Shown here: in pieces, positions 34,480 through 43,872 of the stretch
Layout of the letters: every line of letters begins with the position of its first letter
How positions within the stretch are numbered: position 1 is the stretch's first letter
Origin: Salipiger abyssi
Lineage (GTDB): Bacteria > Pseudomonadota > Alphaproteobacteria > Rhodobacterales > Rhodobacteraceae
Length of the DNA: 64,000 bases
Direction of reading: 5' to 3'
NCBI RefSeq assembly: GCF_001975705.1
Contig: NZ_CP015093.1
Coordinates: 62,001 to 126,000 of the forward strand
Notes under the pieces: generated by a model
The model's database searches: none
Told to the model about the DNA's origin: nothing
What the model saw: only the letters and a program-made list of their open reading frames with translations
Program-made: the position numbers and the translations under genes

Positions 34480-36315
34480 ATGGGTTTTTTCTCCACTGCC
34501 TCTCAGGCGGCCATGTCCGAGGTCGTGCCTACCTCAAAAACCATGCAGACGGTGTTCGACGAGACCGTCAATGAAACCGAACGCACCCGCATCGCGCGCG
34601 TGGGCGAGTTCTTCGACAAGCCACTTTCGATCCTGGATGGCGACGAGGTCGACCTCCTGGCCTGGTTCGACGCGAATTTTCCGTCGCTCAAGCAGATCGG
34701 TGCCGGACCGTTGCCGGGTGCAGGTCGGAACTTCTGGAAGTCGAAGGGCAGCTATGGCAAGTGGCGCGAGGTCGTCCGCCGCCGGATCAGGACCACCCTT
34801 GGTCTCGTCGCTGCGAAGATGGCATTGCGGGAGCGCATCGACGGCTGGACCCCTTTCCTGGCACTCCTGGAAGATCTCTCGAAAGACCACGGTCCGGTGC
34901 ATCCCGGAACCTTTGGCTCGATCCGCACCTTTTCCGACCGCGCAAGAGCGGCCGGTATCGACCCGATTGACCTAACCCCTGACATCGTTCCGCCCTTCCT
35001 GGATCAAATGCCAGCCCACGAGCGAGACGCGTCGGCAACAGCTCTCAGAGCGCTTGCCCGCCACCGCGTCTTCCCGCAGATCGCAGCACATCTGCCACCG
35101 GACTTCGACACGGACTACCTCGTTCCGACGGCCCACACACCCGTGCCCGCCTCCGTGCGCAAGATGATCGCCGAGATGGTGGAAGCGGCACGCTACGACC
35201 AGCGCACCTATGATGATGTCTCCGAGAGTTGCACCGAGAATTTCAATCAGGAGACGGCCAAGACTTATTGCGCGGCCCTGGTCTCACTGGCCCGGGCCGC
35301 GCAGGACACCGGCGTTGTGGACCTGGCGTCGTTGAACTGTCTCGACTCGCTGTTCGAGACCCCGGTTCGCATCGCCGCCATCCGACATTGGATCGACCAG
35401 TCCGAAACGGATGCCGGGTTCAGTCTTCGGAGCGCCGCAGATTACGTCCGCATCGTCGCCCAAATCGGCAAGGCAAACGGCCTCAAGACCAAGAAGTGGC
35501 TGAAGAACTTGAAGAAGAATCCGCACCTGCAGGAGGGACATGCGTCGGGCGAGAAGATGTCCCCCAAAAACAGGACCTTCTGCGAGGACCTCATCCATAA
35601 TCCAACCGATGTCCGGACCTTTCTCCGGCAGCACGTGCTCTACCAGGAACGAGCGAAGGACGTTCTCGCGACAGACAAGGCCCTCACCAAATCGCAGTTG
35701 CGTGCCGCGCGGCGTCTTTCGACCTGCGCCGCCTTCTCCGCGCTGGCAATCCGTGGCGCCGGCCTGCGGAAAGGCAGTGCGCTGGCTGCAGAGTGTAGCG
35801 GCACCGGGCAGAATTTTTTCCGCAAGGCGATGGGCGAGAACAAATTCTTCGAACTGAGGATCCCCATCAAGGACATGAAAGGCGAGTATGTTGAGCTGCC
35901 CCCCATCCACATCCGGGATGACAAGTATTGCGGCTATGAGGTGCTCGATTGGTATCTGAAAACGGCGCGGCCGCTCTTCGACTTCGCGAACAAGGACTAT
36001 TGTAAAAAGAAAAAATGCGCGAGGGCTTCTCATCTGTTCGTTTCGGAGCGATCCGCGCGCCCCCTGTCCGGGTCCATGCTCTACAAATGGCTAACCCGAA
36101 GCAGCGCAGAGATCGGCCTGCCGATGTTCCCGCACAATTTCCGGCATGGCTTCGCAACGCTGCTGCTCGCGCGGAATTGGAGCAACCGAGGGCGGGCAGC
36201 CGCGTATCTCGGCTGCTCGGTCGGCGTGCTCGACACCTATTACGGGTGGATCGACAAGCGGCAGAAGCTCGAGGAAGTGCAGGATCTCCTGGCGGAGGCT
36301 CTGGCCGGAAAATGA
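34480..36315 (+). CDS. Tyrosine recombinase, 611 aa
   Basis: A long tyrosine recombinase. Its C-terminal catalytic domain includes AIRGAGLRKGSAL (first Arg box), then HNFRHGFATLL with H552, R555 and H556, then YLGCSVGVLDTYYGW with tandem Tyr 587/588. The usual G-H before the tyrosine is G-C here, a tolerated or impairing change. A cysteine- and lysine-rich loop (YCKKKKCARASHLF) precedes the HxxR box. The first 350 residues form core-binding and accessory domains. AAGGAA precedes the ATG. Its stop overlaps the next recombinase start by four bases, so the two are made together, as in multi-recombinase transposition modules. Confidence 0.75.
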   Translation: MGFFSTASQAAMSEVVPTSKTMQTVFDETVNETERTRIARVGEFFDKPLSILDGDEVDLLAWFDANFPSLKQIGAGPLPGAGRNFWKSKGSYGKWREVVRRRIRTTLGLVAAKMALRERIDGWTPFLALLEDLSKDHGPVHPGTFGSIRTFSDRARAAGIDPIDLTPDIVPPFLDQMPAHERDASATALRALARHRVFPQIAAHLPPDFDTDYLVPTAHTPVPASVRKMIAEMVEAARYDQRTYDDVSESCTENFNQETAKTYCAALVSLARAAQDTGVVDLASLNCLDSLFETPVRIAAIRHWIDQSETDAGFSLRSAADYVRIVAQIGKANGLKTKKWLKNLKKNPHLQEGHASGEKMSPKNRTFCEDLIHNPTDVRTFLRQHVLYQERAKDVLATDKALTKSQLRAARRLSTCAAFSALAIRGAGLRKGSALAAECSGTGQNFFRKAMGENKFFELRIPIKDMKGEYVELPPIHIRDDKYCGYEVLDWYLKTARPLFDFANKDYCKKKKCARASHLFVSERSARPLSGSMLYKWLTRSSAEIGLPMFPHNFRHGFATLLLARNWSNRGRAAAYLGCSVGVLDTYYGWIDKRQKLEEVQDLLAEALAGK

Positions 36316-37709
36316 CCCGTCATGTCATCCTCGCAAAGCCGCACTGGCAACCCAACGCGGCTTCTCCCATCCTGCTGGGCATGCCGCTCGCGGAGTTGCA
36401 GGCACTCGACAGCCTGGTCGAGTTCATGATCGAACATGGCTGCGCGGAACTCACGCCGTCCGACTGCCGGGTCTGGGCTCGCCTCAATGACGGCGCCGCC
36501 GCCATCGGCAATGCCGTCGCGGCAATGATCAAGACCGACGGTCCCGAAGCCCTGCCGCTTGCGTCCCTGCGTGCGGCAGAACAGTCCCTGACCGCTTGCA
36601 CGCGCTTCGCCGGAATCTCGCGTGAGCCGCGTCGCGACTATGAACGGACCATCTCACTCTATCCAGAAGACCTTCCGGCGGAATGGCAACAGCACCTGGC
36701 CCGGATCCGGGACCGCAGAGAAGATGGCGAAATCAAGCTGGTGCCGGATCTCTACGACCGCATGACCCGGAAGCTCTGCCAATACGGCTGGTATCTGCGG
36801 GAAAGCGGGCTGGCGCAGGACTTCGAAATAGCCTCGCTCCGAAAATTCTATACCTATGAGACGACGAGAATTTCCGCCCGGGGCGCGCCACTGAGCACCT
36901 CGACGATCATCGCGACATTCGCCGATCTCAGGGATTTCCTGCGGTTCTCGAAGGCCTACCCGAAGCCCTTAGTCAAGCAAATCGACAAGCTTCTCCAGAA
37001 GCTGCGGGACCGGGCCAGCGTGGAGACAGCGCAGAAGTTCGCGGCCCTCGCCGCGATTGATATCACGACCGTTCACCCTCGCGCCGCAGCAGTCCTCGCA
37101 GACGTGGCAAAGCAAACCAACCCGGCAAGGCGTGTCATCAAACGCAACAGAGCCATGGCGATCGCGGTGCCCCCGCTAACTCCGCTTCGCCGTGAATGGC
37201 ATGATCTCAGGTTCGGTCGCGACCTGGTCTGGACCGAGGGCCGTTACCGCCTCCGGGACTACAAGTTGCGCAAGACGCGGCATCGTCCCGGTCGGGAGGA
37301 ATACCCCGGTTCGGTTCATCCGAATGTGCAGCATTTCGTCGATGCCCGCCTGCTTCAGGATGATGACCCGAAATACCTTGACGCCCTGCGCGACGCGGCC
37401 GAGGAAGAAGAATGGCCGCTATTCATCCATCCAGATGGCACGCTCGTTGCTGAGAATTACGTGTCGCAGGTCTGGTCCTCGGAGTTCGGAACCGGCGCTC
37501 ACATCTGCCGATCCATCGTCTATGACGTCGTGTTCGCGATCAGCGAGGACGCGACGCTGGCCGGTATGCTCATGAATGATCACACGTCGCAGCAGGCGCG
37601 CAAGAAATACACCGGTGACAGGGCAAAGCAGGCATCACTCGCAGCAGCCGGGAAAGAGATCGACGACATCTTCGACGAGTACAATGGATCACGTGGAGCC
37701 TCCGCGTGA
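36312..37709 (+). CDS. Second tyrosine recombinase-like protein, 465 aa
   Basis: The start at 36312 overlaps the preceding stop (ATGA). The C-terminus has HICRSIVYDVV (H397, R400), then MLMNDHTSQQARKKY with H424 and Y433, which fits the HxxR...H...Y order of tyrosine recombinases. WTEGRYRLRDYKLRKTRHR upstream may supply the active-site lysine and basic contacts. The N-terminal half contains a SAM-like core-binding domain with KLVPDLYDRMTRKLCQYG. Overall similarity to classical integrases is low. With the 611-residue protein it probably forms a heteromeric recombinase. The gene ends 50 bases before the convergent copper island begins. Confidence 0.65.
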   Translation: MTRHVILAKPHWQPNAASPILLGMPLAELQALDSLVEFMIEHGCAELTPSDCRVWARLNDGAAAIGNAVAAMIKTDGPEALPLASLRAAEQSLTACTRFAGISREPRRDYERTISLYPEDLPAEWQQHLARIRDRREDGEIKLVPDLYDRMTRKLCQYGWYLRESGLAQDFEIASLRKFYTYETTRISARGAPLSTSTIIATFADLRDFLRFSKAYPKPLVKQIDKLLQKLRDRASVETAQKFAALAAIDITTVHPRAAAVLADVAKQTNPARRVIKRNRAMAIAVPPLTPLRREWHDLRFGRDLVWTEGRYRLRDYKLRKTRHRPGREEYPGSVHPNVQHFVDARLLQDDDPKYLDALRDAAEEEEWPLFIHPDGTLVAENYVSQVWSSEFGTGAHICRSIVYDVVFAISEDATLAGMLMNDHTSQQARKKYTGDRAKQASLAAAGKEIDDIFDEYNGSRGASA

Positions 37710-37761
37710 TACCGCAGCGCAGATTTTAGACGAGGCAGTCTGGGTGCCGTCGCGCTCGACG

Positions 37762-38604
37762 TCAGCCGCACGACCAGAAACCCCGGTAGCCTGCAGTCAG
37801 CCCCGCATCGAGGGCGAAGGTCAGTTCCGCATCACCCCGCCAGTCCGCCTCATCTCCGAGCGGTCGAACGCTGACCTCCATGCCATCCGAGGTGAAGCTG
37901 GGCTCGCCACCGGACGATTGCAGACCGACAAGAACACCGTTGAACTTGGTCACGGCTTCACCGTCCGGTCCGGTCCAAAGGATCGGGTCGGCCTCGGGAC
38001 TGCGGTTGAAGCGGCATGCGCCCGGCGCATCGACGACCCGGTTCGCCTCCTCCTCGGGGAGCGGCGAAAGGTCGAGCTTGGAAATCAGGGTGTTGTTCAG
38101 GGCGTCCTCGACGCTGCCCGGTTCGGCGGCGGGGTCTTCGTAGATGTCGTTGACCACGTTGCCGCCGGAGACATCCGCGATCAGATGGCGCATCTGCGCG
38201 ATCTCCTTGCGCTGCGCGGCGATGATCTCGTCGGCGAGCTTGCGCACGCGCGCGTCCTCGATCCCGGCCCGCTCCGACGTCATGACCGCGATGGAATGGT
38301 GCGGGATCATCGCGCGCATGTAGCTGGGCCCGCTGACGGTGACCTGGCTGCGAACCAGCCAGAGAGATCCGGCGAAGACGACCGCCGCGCCAAGAAAAAT
38401 GGCGATGTTCAGCGCTTTGCTCGAATACATGGCCACCATGAAGGACAGCATCACGATGGCCATCGTTGCCCCCATCAGGATGGCCATGTAGGCGCGCGTC
38501 TCGGAGAAGAAGAGATGCTCCCACGCGTAGGTGTTCAGATACATCAGGATGAACATGATGATCGTCGAAGTCGCGATCATCAGACCGAACCGAATATAGG
38601 ACAT
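37762..38604 (-). CDS. DUF305 membrane protein
   Basis: The 280-residue protein has four N-terminal hydrophobic segments (about residues 5-85). A DUF305 segment with SYMRAMIPHHSIAVMTSERA, the MxxHH motif thought to bind metal, follows, and then a periplasmic C-terminal region of about 120 residues. DUF305 proteins are common in copper and silver resistance regions and may act as periplasmic copper binders. TAGGAGG lies six bases before the ATG. It is the first gene on the copper-island side of the junction with the recombinase module. Confidence 0.75.
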   Translation of the reverse strand: MSYIRFGLMIATSTIIMFILMYLNTYAWEHLFFSETRAYMAILMGATMAIVMLSFMVAMYSSKALNIAIFLGAAVVFAGSLWLVRSQVTVSGPSYMRAMIPHHSIAVMTSERAGIEDARVRKLADEIIAAQRKEIAQMRHLIADVSGGNVVNDIYEDPAAEPGSVEDALNNTLISKLDLSPLPEEEANRVVDAPGACRFNRSPEADPILWTGPDGEAVTKFNGVLVGLQSSGGEPSFTSDGMEVSVRPLGDEADWRGDAELTFALDAGLTAGYRGFWSCG

Positions 38605-38701
38605 GTCGCCTCCTAAATTGCCGTAAATTGAGTGTGAAACAACACTCCCGCGCTGGAGGGTTCCCCTTGGCCAACCTCGGGCCGGGTCTGGGGCCGACGG
38701 C

Positions 38702-39322
38702 TCAAACCCGTCGGAGCACAGCGAACTCGAAGCTCTGGGTTCCCCCTCCCGGCGTCTCGTGCCTGTGCCTTCGCGTGTCCAGGAGCGAGAACTCAGGTGC
38801 GAAGAAGTCCAACAGATCGTCCGCAGACCAGCGCCTCACCGGCAGGCCGCTGCACCGCTCGGGGCCGTCTGGCGCGAAGGTGCCGATGATCGCCACGGAC
38901 CCGGGCACGGTGGCCGCCAGCATCGCCCGGCGATAGGCCGCCTGGCCGGACTCCGACACGAGGAAGTGCATCACCGCCCGATCATGCCAGACATCCCAGT
39001 GACGGGCCGGCTTCCAAGTGGTGACATCGGCCACGATGAAACCGACCCGATCCGCCAAGGAGGCGAGGCGCTTTCTCGTCCGCGCGAGCGCCGCTTCGGA
39101 GATATCCAGGATCGACAGGTCGCGATAACCCGAGGCCAGGAGCGCTTCCGCAAGGCGCGAAGCCCCGCCGCCGATGTCGATAACCGATGCCGCCTTGCCG
39201 CCGCCGTGGCGCTCTATCAGCTCAAGGCTTGGCTGCGGCTCCGACTGGAACCAGGAGACGGCCCCTTCGTCGCGCGACTCGTAGACCTCATCCCAGTGCG
39301 CTCTGTCCCCGGTTCCCGTCAT
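38702..39322 (-). CDS. Class I SAM-dependent methyltransferase
   Basis: A 206-residue methyltransferase with motif I VIDIGGGASRLAEALL, acidic LSILDISEAAL, and FIVADVTTW followed by WDVWHDRAVMHFL. Small methyltransferases of this type (TehB- or TPMT-like) act on small thiols or metalloid compounds. Its ATG overlaps the CueR stop, so it is the third gene of the CopA-CueR operon. A role in modifying a metal ligand or detoxifying selenium/tellurium is possible; the substrate is unknown. Confidence 0.75.
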   Translation of the reverse strand: MTGTGDRAHWDEVYESRDEGAVSWFQSEPQPSLELIERHGGGKAASVIDIGGGASRLAEALLASGYRDLSILDISEAALARTRKRLASLADRVGFIVADVTTWKPARHWDVWHDRAVMHFLVSESGQAAYRRAMLAATVPGSVAIIGTFAPDGPERCSGLPVRRWSADDLLDFFAPEFSLLDTRRHRHETPGGGTQSFEFAVLRRV

Positions 39323-39744
39323 CGGACTCCCTCTGATGCGCCGACCGCCTCTTCCGGAACATCCTGCGCCAGGTCCTCCAGGATCGGGCAGTCGGGGCGG
39401 TCGTCCCCGGCGCAGCAGCTCACCAGTTCGGCCAGCGTCGCGCGCATCGACTGAAGCTGCGCGATCTTGTCGTCGATCTGGTGCAGGTGCTCTTCGGCGA
39501 CGCGCTTGACCTGCCCGCTCTCGCGGCTCTCGTCCTCGTAGAGGGCGATCAGGGTGCGGCAGTCCTCGATGGTGAAGCCCAGCGCGCGGGCGCGGCCGAG
39601 GAAGGCCAGCTTGTGCAGGTCCTGTTCGCGGAACCGGCGATAGCCGTTCTCGCCGCGCTGCGGGCGGATCAGGCCGATCTCCTCGTAGTAGCGGATCGTC
39701 TTGGCGGGCAGGCCCGAGCGTTGGGCGACGTCTCCGATGTTCAT
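39319..39744 (-). CDS. cueR: Cu(I)-responsive MerR-family regulator CueR
   Basis: The 141-residue protein begins with the MerR winged helix (MNIGDVAQRSGLPAKTIRYYEE) and a long dimerisation helix. Its metal loop CAGDDRPDC places C111 and C119 with the eight-residue spacing of E. coli CueR C112/C120, which binds Cu(I), Ag(I) and Au(I). It should twist its long-spacer promoters on metal binding. Three CueR-type boxes are found in this window, before copA, copZ and a membrane-protein gene. It is encoded 13 bases after copA, giving feedback control. Confidence 0.88.
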   Translation of the reverse strand: MNIGDVAQRSGLPAKTIRYYEEIGLIRPQRGENGYRRFREQDLHKLAFLGRARALGFTIEDCRTLIALYEDESRESGQVKRVAEEHLHQIDDKIAQLQSMRATLAELVSCCAGDDRPDCPILEDLAQDVPEEAVGASEGVR

Positions 39745-39757
39745 GGCAGTCCTCCTT

Positions 39758-42268
39758 TCACTCTGCGGGCGCCTGTGCCGCGTGGGCGGCCGGGCGCGTG
39801 GCGGCGGTGCGCTCGTCCATGGCGGGCGCGATGCGGCGCAGGCGCAGCGCGTTGGTCAGCACGAAGACCGACGAAAGCGCCATGGCCCCGGCGGCCAGCA
39901 TCGGCGAGAGCAGCAGGCCGAAGGCCGGGTAGAGCACGCCGGCCGCGACCGGGATCAGCGCGGTGTTGTAGCCGAAGGCCCAGAACAGGTTCTCGCGGAT
40001 GTTGCGCATGGTGCGGGTCGAGACCTCGAAGGCGTTGACCACACCGCGCAGGTCGCCGGACATGAGCACCACGTCGGCGGACTCGATGGCGACGTCCGTG
40101 CCGGTGCCGATGGCGATGCCGACGTCGGCATGGGCCAGCGCGGGCGCGTCATTGATGCCGTCGCCGACGAAGGCGACCTGGCGGTGCCCCTCGCGCAGCT
40201 CGTCCAGCGCGGCGACCTTGCCGTCGGGCAGGACGCCCGCGATGACATGGTCGATGCCGGTCTCGCGCGCGATGGCCTCTGCCGTCTCGCGCTTGTCGCC
40301 GGTGATCATCGCGACGGTCAGGCCCTTGTCGTGCAGCGCGGCGATGGCCTCGCGGCTGGCAGGCTTCACGGGGTCGGCCACGCCGATGACCGCGGCGATG
40401 CGGCCGTCTATGGCGGCAAAGAGCGCGGTGCGGCCGCGGCTGGCAAGCTCGGTATCGCGCGCCGCGAGCGCGCCGGTCTCGATGCCCTCGCGGGCCATCA
40501 GGCGGTCGGCGCCGACCAGCACCTCGGCGCCGTCCACCGTGGCGCGGACGCCGTGGCCGGTGACGGAGGTGAAATCCGTGGCCTCGGCGCGCGGGGCGCC
40601 CTCTGCCCGGGCGGCGCGGACGACGGCCTCGGCGATGGGGTGCTCGGAGCGCGACTCGACCGCCGCGATCTTCGACAGCACGTCGGCCCGGTCGACCCCC
40701 TCGGCCAGCACGAGGTCGGTCATCTCGGGCCGTCCCTCGGTCACGGTGCCGGTCTTGTCGAGCGCCACGACGCCCACGGAGGCGAGCTGCTGCAGCGCGT
40801 CACCCTTGCGGAAGAGGACGCCCATCTCGGCGGCGCGGCCGGTGCCGACCATGATCGAGGTCGGCGTCGCGAGGCCCATGGCGCAGGGGCATGCGATGAT
40901 GAGAACCGAGACCCCGGCCACCAGCGCCAGCGTCACCGCGGGCGACGGGCCGAAGACCAGCCAGACCAGCACGGTCAGCAGCGCCGCCGACATGACGGCG
41001 GGCACGAACCACAGGGTGATGCGGTCGACCAGCCCCTGGATCGGCAGCTTGGCGCCCTGCGCCTCCTCGACCATGCGGATGATCTGCGACAGCGTGGTGT
41101 CGGCGCCGACGCGGGTGGCGCGGAAGGTCAGGCTGCCCGCGCCGTTCACGGTGCCGCCGGTGATGGCGTCGCCAGGGCCCTTCTCGGCCGGGACCGGCTC
41201 GCCGGTGAGCATGCTTTCGTCGACGTGGCTGGAGCCCTCGGTGACCTCGCCGTCCACGGCAATACGCTCGCCCGGCCGCACGAGGACCATGTCGCCGGCG
41301 GAAAGATCGTCGACCGAGACCTCGACGCTTTCGCCGTCGCGCATGACGCGGGCGGTGCGGACCTGCAGGCCCAGCAGCTTGCGGATCGCCGCGCCGGTGC
41401 GGCCCTTGGCGCGCGCCTCGAGAAAGCGGCCGAGCAGGATCAGCACGACGATGACGGCGGCGGCCTCGAAGTAGACGGCGCGCACCGCCTCGGGGAGCAG
41501 CGCCGGAAGGAAGGTCGCCACGACCGAGTAGAGGTAGGCCGCCCCGGTGCCCACGGCGACGAGGCTGTTCATGTCGGGCGCGCCCTTGAGCAGCGCCGGG
41601 ATGCCCTTGCGGTAGAACATGCGCCCGGGGCCCGCGAGGACCAGCGTGGTCAGCACGAACTGCAGCACCCAGCTGGTCTGCTGGCCGATGGTCGCGTCGA
41701 TCCAGTGGTGCACGGCGGGAAGGACGTGCCCGCCCATCTCGACCAGGAAGACCGGCAGGGCGAGCGCGGCGGCGAGCGCCGTCTGGCGCAGGAGGCCGCG
41801 CGCCTCCTCTTCCTTGCGGGCGCCGCGGTCCTCGCCGCCGGAGGCCTCGGCCACCGTGGCGGGGTAGCCCATCTCGGCGCTGGCGGCGGTCAGGTCAGAG
41901 GGCGTGACCGCGCCCTCGGCGTAGGTGACCTTCGCGGTTTCCGAGGCGAGGTTCACGTTCACCTCGAGCACGCCCGGCACGGCCTCGAGCGCCTTGTCGA
42001 CGCGACCCACGCAGGATGCGCAGGACATCGACTCGATGTTCAGCGTCACCGTCGCCCGGCGCGCCGGGTAGCCCAGGTCGTCGAGCGCCTCGACCGCTGC
42101 GCCTACACGCGCGGGATCGTCGACGGTCATGCGGGCGGTTTCCGAGGCGAGGTTGACCGAGACGTCATGGACCCCCTCCAGCGCCGCCAGGCCACGATCC
42201 ACGCGCCCCACGCAGGAGGCGCAGGACATACCCCCGACGGAGAGAGTGACGGGCGTTGGTTCGGGCAT
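39758..42268 (-). CDS. copA: Copper-exporting P1B-type ATPase CopA
   Basis: The 836-residue pump has two N-terminal heavy-metal domains with MSCASC (C16/C19 and C83/C86). The membrane copper site CPC is at 460-462, the phosphorylation motif DKTGT starts at D504, and the [10 protein letters not shown] hinge is present. It moves Cu(I) from cytoplasm to periplasm using ATP. The start at 42268 is chosen over 42283 because GGAGG lies five bases before it. A CueR box about 45-65 bases upstream controls it. It heads an operon with cueR and a methyltransferase and is divergent from copZ. Confidence 0.93.
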   Translation of the reverse strand: MPEPTPVTLSVGGMSCASCVGRVDRGLAALEGVHDVSVNLASETARMTVDDPARVGAAVEALDDLGYPARRATVTLNIESMSCASCVGRVDKALEAVPGVLEVNVNLASETAKVTYAEGAVTPSDLTAASAEMGYPATVAEASGGEDRGARKEEEARGLLRQTALAAALALPVFLVEMGGHVLPAVHHWIDATIGQQTSWVLQFVLTTLVLAGPGRMFYRKGIPALLKGAPDMNSLVAVGTGAAYLYSVVATFLPALLPEAVRAVYFEAAAVIVVLILLGRFLEARAKGRTGAAIRKLLGLQVRTARVMRDGESVEVSVDDLSAGDMVLVRPGERIAVDGEVTEGSSHVDESMLTGEPVPAEKGPGDAITGGTVNGAGSLTFRATRVGADTTLSQIIRMVEEAQGAKLPIQGLVDRITLWFVPAVMSAALLTVLVWLVFGPSPAVTLALVAGVSVLIIACPCAMGLATPTSIMVGTGRAAEMGVLFRKGDALQQLASVGVVALDKTGTVTEGRPEMTDLVLAEGVDRADVLSKIAAVESRSEHPIAEAVVRAARAEGAPRAEATDFTSVTGHGVRATVDGAEVLVGADRLMAREGIETGALAARDTELASRGRTALFAAIDGRIAAVIGVADPVKPASREAIAALHDKGLTVAMITGDKRETAEAIARETGIDHVIAGVLPDGKVAALDELREGHRQVAFVGDGINDAPALAHADVGIAIGTGTDVAIESADVVLMSGDLRGVVNAFEVSTRTMRNIRENLFWAFGYNTALIPVAAGVLYPAFGLLLSPMLAAGAMALSSVFVLTNALRLRRIAPAMDERTAATRPAAHAAQAPAE

Positions 42269-42310
42269 GACGGCCTCCTTCATTCCTCTTGGCTGCCCCT
42301 CATGTGGGGC

Positions 42311-42331
42311 CTCCAGTCACTGGAAGGTCAA
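42311..42331 (-). promoter_or_regulatory. CueR box upstream of copA
   Basis: On the minus strand TTGACCTTCCAGTGACTGGA reads from 42331. The dyad TCCAG-TGA-CTGGA sits just after a TTGACC -35 element, as in known CueR promoters with a long spacer. The -10 is not clear. Confidence 0.75.
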
Positions 42332-42368
42332 GCGTGCGGATGAATTTTCTTCGCGGTGACCGGCCCTC

Positions 42369-42399
42369 TTGACCTTCCACCCGCTGGAATCCTCATATC
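42369..42399 (+). promoter_or_regulatory. CueR box and promoter upstream of copZ
   Basis: TTGACC (42369-42374) is followed by a perfect TTCCA-CCCGC-TGGAA dyad and, 19 bases after the -35, CATATC as a weak -10. The long spacer is typical of MerR-family promoters. It drives copZ, 32 bases downstream. Confidence 0.75.
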
Positions 42400-42430
42400 T
42401 GCGGCGAAGCAAACGCAAGGAGACGTCGCA

Positions 42431-42631
42431 ATGCAATTCAATGTGCCCGACATGAGCTGCGGCCACTGCACGGCTGCCATCGAGAAATCGGTCAAGGCCG
42501 CCGACCCCGGCGCCGATGTCGCCTGCGACCTGGACACGCACCGGGTCAGCATCAACAGCGTCCTCGCGCCGGAGCAGGTGAGCGCGGCGATCAAGGACGC
42601 GGGCTACGACGCACAGCAGGTCAGCGCCTGA
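42431..42631 (+). CDS. copZ: Copper chaperone CopZ
   Basis: A 66-residue ferredoxin-like heavy-metal domain with VPDMSCGHCTAAI, where the MxCxxC pair binds Cu(I). It would shuttle copper in the cytoplasm to CopA, whose N-terminal domains have the same fold, or to CueR. AAGGAG lies seven to eight bases before the ATG. A CueR box directly upstream makes it copper-inducible, divergent from copA. Confidence 0.88.
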   Translation: MQFNVPDMSCGHCTAAIEKSVKAADPGADVACDLDTHRVSINSVLAPEQVSAAIKDAGYDAQQVSA

Positions 42632-42671
42632 CCATGGCCCGCGCCGGTCATCGCTGGCGCAGAGCTTACCG

Positions 42672-43403
42672 TCACTGCGAAGAATCGCGTGCCTCGCTCA
42701 CCAGATCGGAGAGACGCTCTTTCTCGACGAAGCCGGGCACGAGCGCGTCGCCGATGACGAAGGACGGCGTCCCATTGAACCCGAGCGCCTGCGTCAGGCG
42801 CATCGAGGTTTCAATGTGCTCGGCAACTTCCTGGGCCTCCATGTCCTGTCTCAGTTGATCCAGGTCCAGCCCGACGTCTTCGGCGACACGCATGACTGAG
42901 GCTTCGTTCGCGCGGCCATCAATCGCCATCATCGCCCAGTGAAAGTCTTCGTATTTGCCTTGCGCACGGGCCGCGAGCGCCGCCTTGGCGGCAAAGACGG
43001 ATCCTTCGCCGAGGATGGGCCATTCGCGGTAGACGAGCCGGACGTTCGGGTCTTCCTCGATCAGGGCCCGGATCTCCGGTTTTGCGCGGCGGCAATAGGG
43101 GCAGTTGTAGTCGAAGAACTCCACCACGGTCACATCGCCGTCCGGGTTGCCGAGCACGGGCGCGTTCGGATCATGCTCGATCAGGTCACGCTGGTTGCGC
43201 AGCACGTCCGACTGGTTCTGGGCCTGGGCATCCGCCTGCCGCTGTTCGAGCAGCGCGACCGCCTCCATGATGATCTCGGGGTTCTCGCGTATCGCCTCGA
43301 GGACCAGTTCCTTGACCCGCGCCTCGTCAAGCTCCTGGGAGAGCGCAGGCATCGGCAGCAGGGCTGCCATCGCCAGCGCAAGGATCGGTTTCTTCAGCGT
43401 CAT
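42672..43403 (-). CDS. DsbA-family thiol-disulfide oxidoreductase
   Basis: The 243-residue protein has a signal peptide (MTLKKPILALAMAALL...ALS), a helical N-terminal region, and a thioredoxin fold with DYNCPYC (C101, C104) and a cis-Pro region GFNGTPSFVIG. It most resembles the DsbA/ScsC-like oxidoreductases of alphaproteobacteria, which act in the periplasm. In copper islands ScsC-type proteins protect or repair thiols and are kept reduced by ScsB, which is also encoded here. It is last in the minus-strand operon, starting one base after the cytochrome stop. Confidence 0.8.
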   Translation of the reverse strand: MTLKKPILALAMAALLPMPALSQELDEARVKELVLEAIRENPEIIMEAVALLEQRQADAQAQNQSDVLRNQRDLIEHDPNAPVLGNPDGDVTVVEFFDYNCPYCRRAKPEIRALIEEDPNVRLVYREWPILGEGSVFAAKAALAARAQGKYEDFHWAMMAIDGRANEASVMRVAEDVGLDLDQLRQDMEAQEVAEHIETSMRLTQALGFNGTPSFVIGDALVPGFVEKERLSDLVSEARDSSQ

Positions 43404-43404
43404 T

Positions 43405-43872
43405 TCAGTTCGCTCCATTGTCCGCTTTCGTTCGTTCTGCCTGGGCTTGTTTCACGTCTTCGGGCCAGGTCGAGCGGATGTAACCCAGAATGTTTCGGAT
43501 CTGTTGATCCGTCAGGCTGTCACCGAAACCCGGCATGCCACTGCCGAATTCCATGCCACGTTGCGCCATCAGGGCCTCTCCGCCCAGCTTGGTATAGTCG
43601 AACAGGACGCTGTCCGGGTGATGCCAGGTATGACCCGTCTCGTCATGCGGCGGCGCCGGCAGACGCCCATCGGGGCCGGGTGAGCGCCAGTCGGGCTGGC
43701 CCTCAAGCTCGGCTCCGTGGCAGGAGGCGCAGTTCTCGGCGTAGAGCGCCTTGCCTTCGGCGATGTCCACCGGCGCCGCAGAGGCATTCTCGGTCGTCCC
43801 CTGCCCGAGGACGAACCAGAAGCCCGCAGCCGCAAGAACCGCGAAGACTGTCCCGATGACAACGCCCCTCAT
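43405..43872 (-). CDS. Membrane-anchored c-type cytochrome
   Basis: A 155-residue protein with an uncleaved-looking N-terminal helix (VVIGTVFAVLAAAGFWFVLG) and one haem site, CASCH, in LYAENCASCHGAELEG. A distal Met is probable in GSGMPGF. The ATG overlaps the multicopper oxidase stop by four bases (ATGA), so the two are translated together. It is a likely electron acceptor or donor for the oxidase in the periplasm. Confidence 0.8.
   Translation of the reverse strand: MRGVVIGTVFAVLAAAGFWFVLGQGTTENASAAPVDIAEGKALYAENCASCHGAELEGQPDWRSPGPDGRLPAPPHDETGHTWHHPDSVLFDYTKLGGEALMAQRGMEFGSGMPGFGDSLTDQQIRNILGYIRSTWPEDVKQAQAERTKADNGAN

Noticed and set aside
39701..42343. 880-residue plus-strand frame opposite copA
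   Set aside because: It is His/Gly/Asp/Arg-rich with no domain, and is the mirror of a strongly conserved CopA gene in high-GC DNA.
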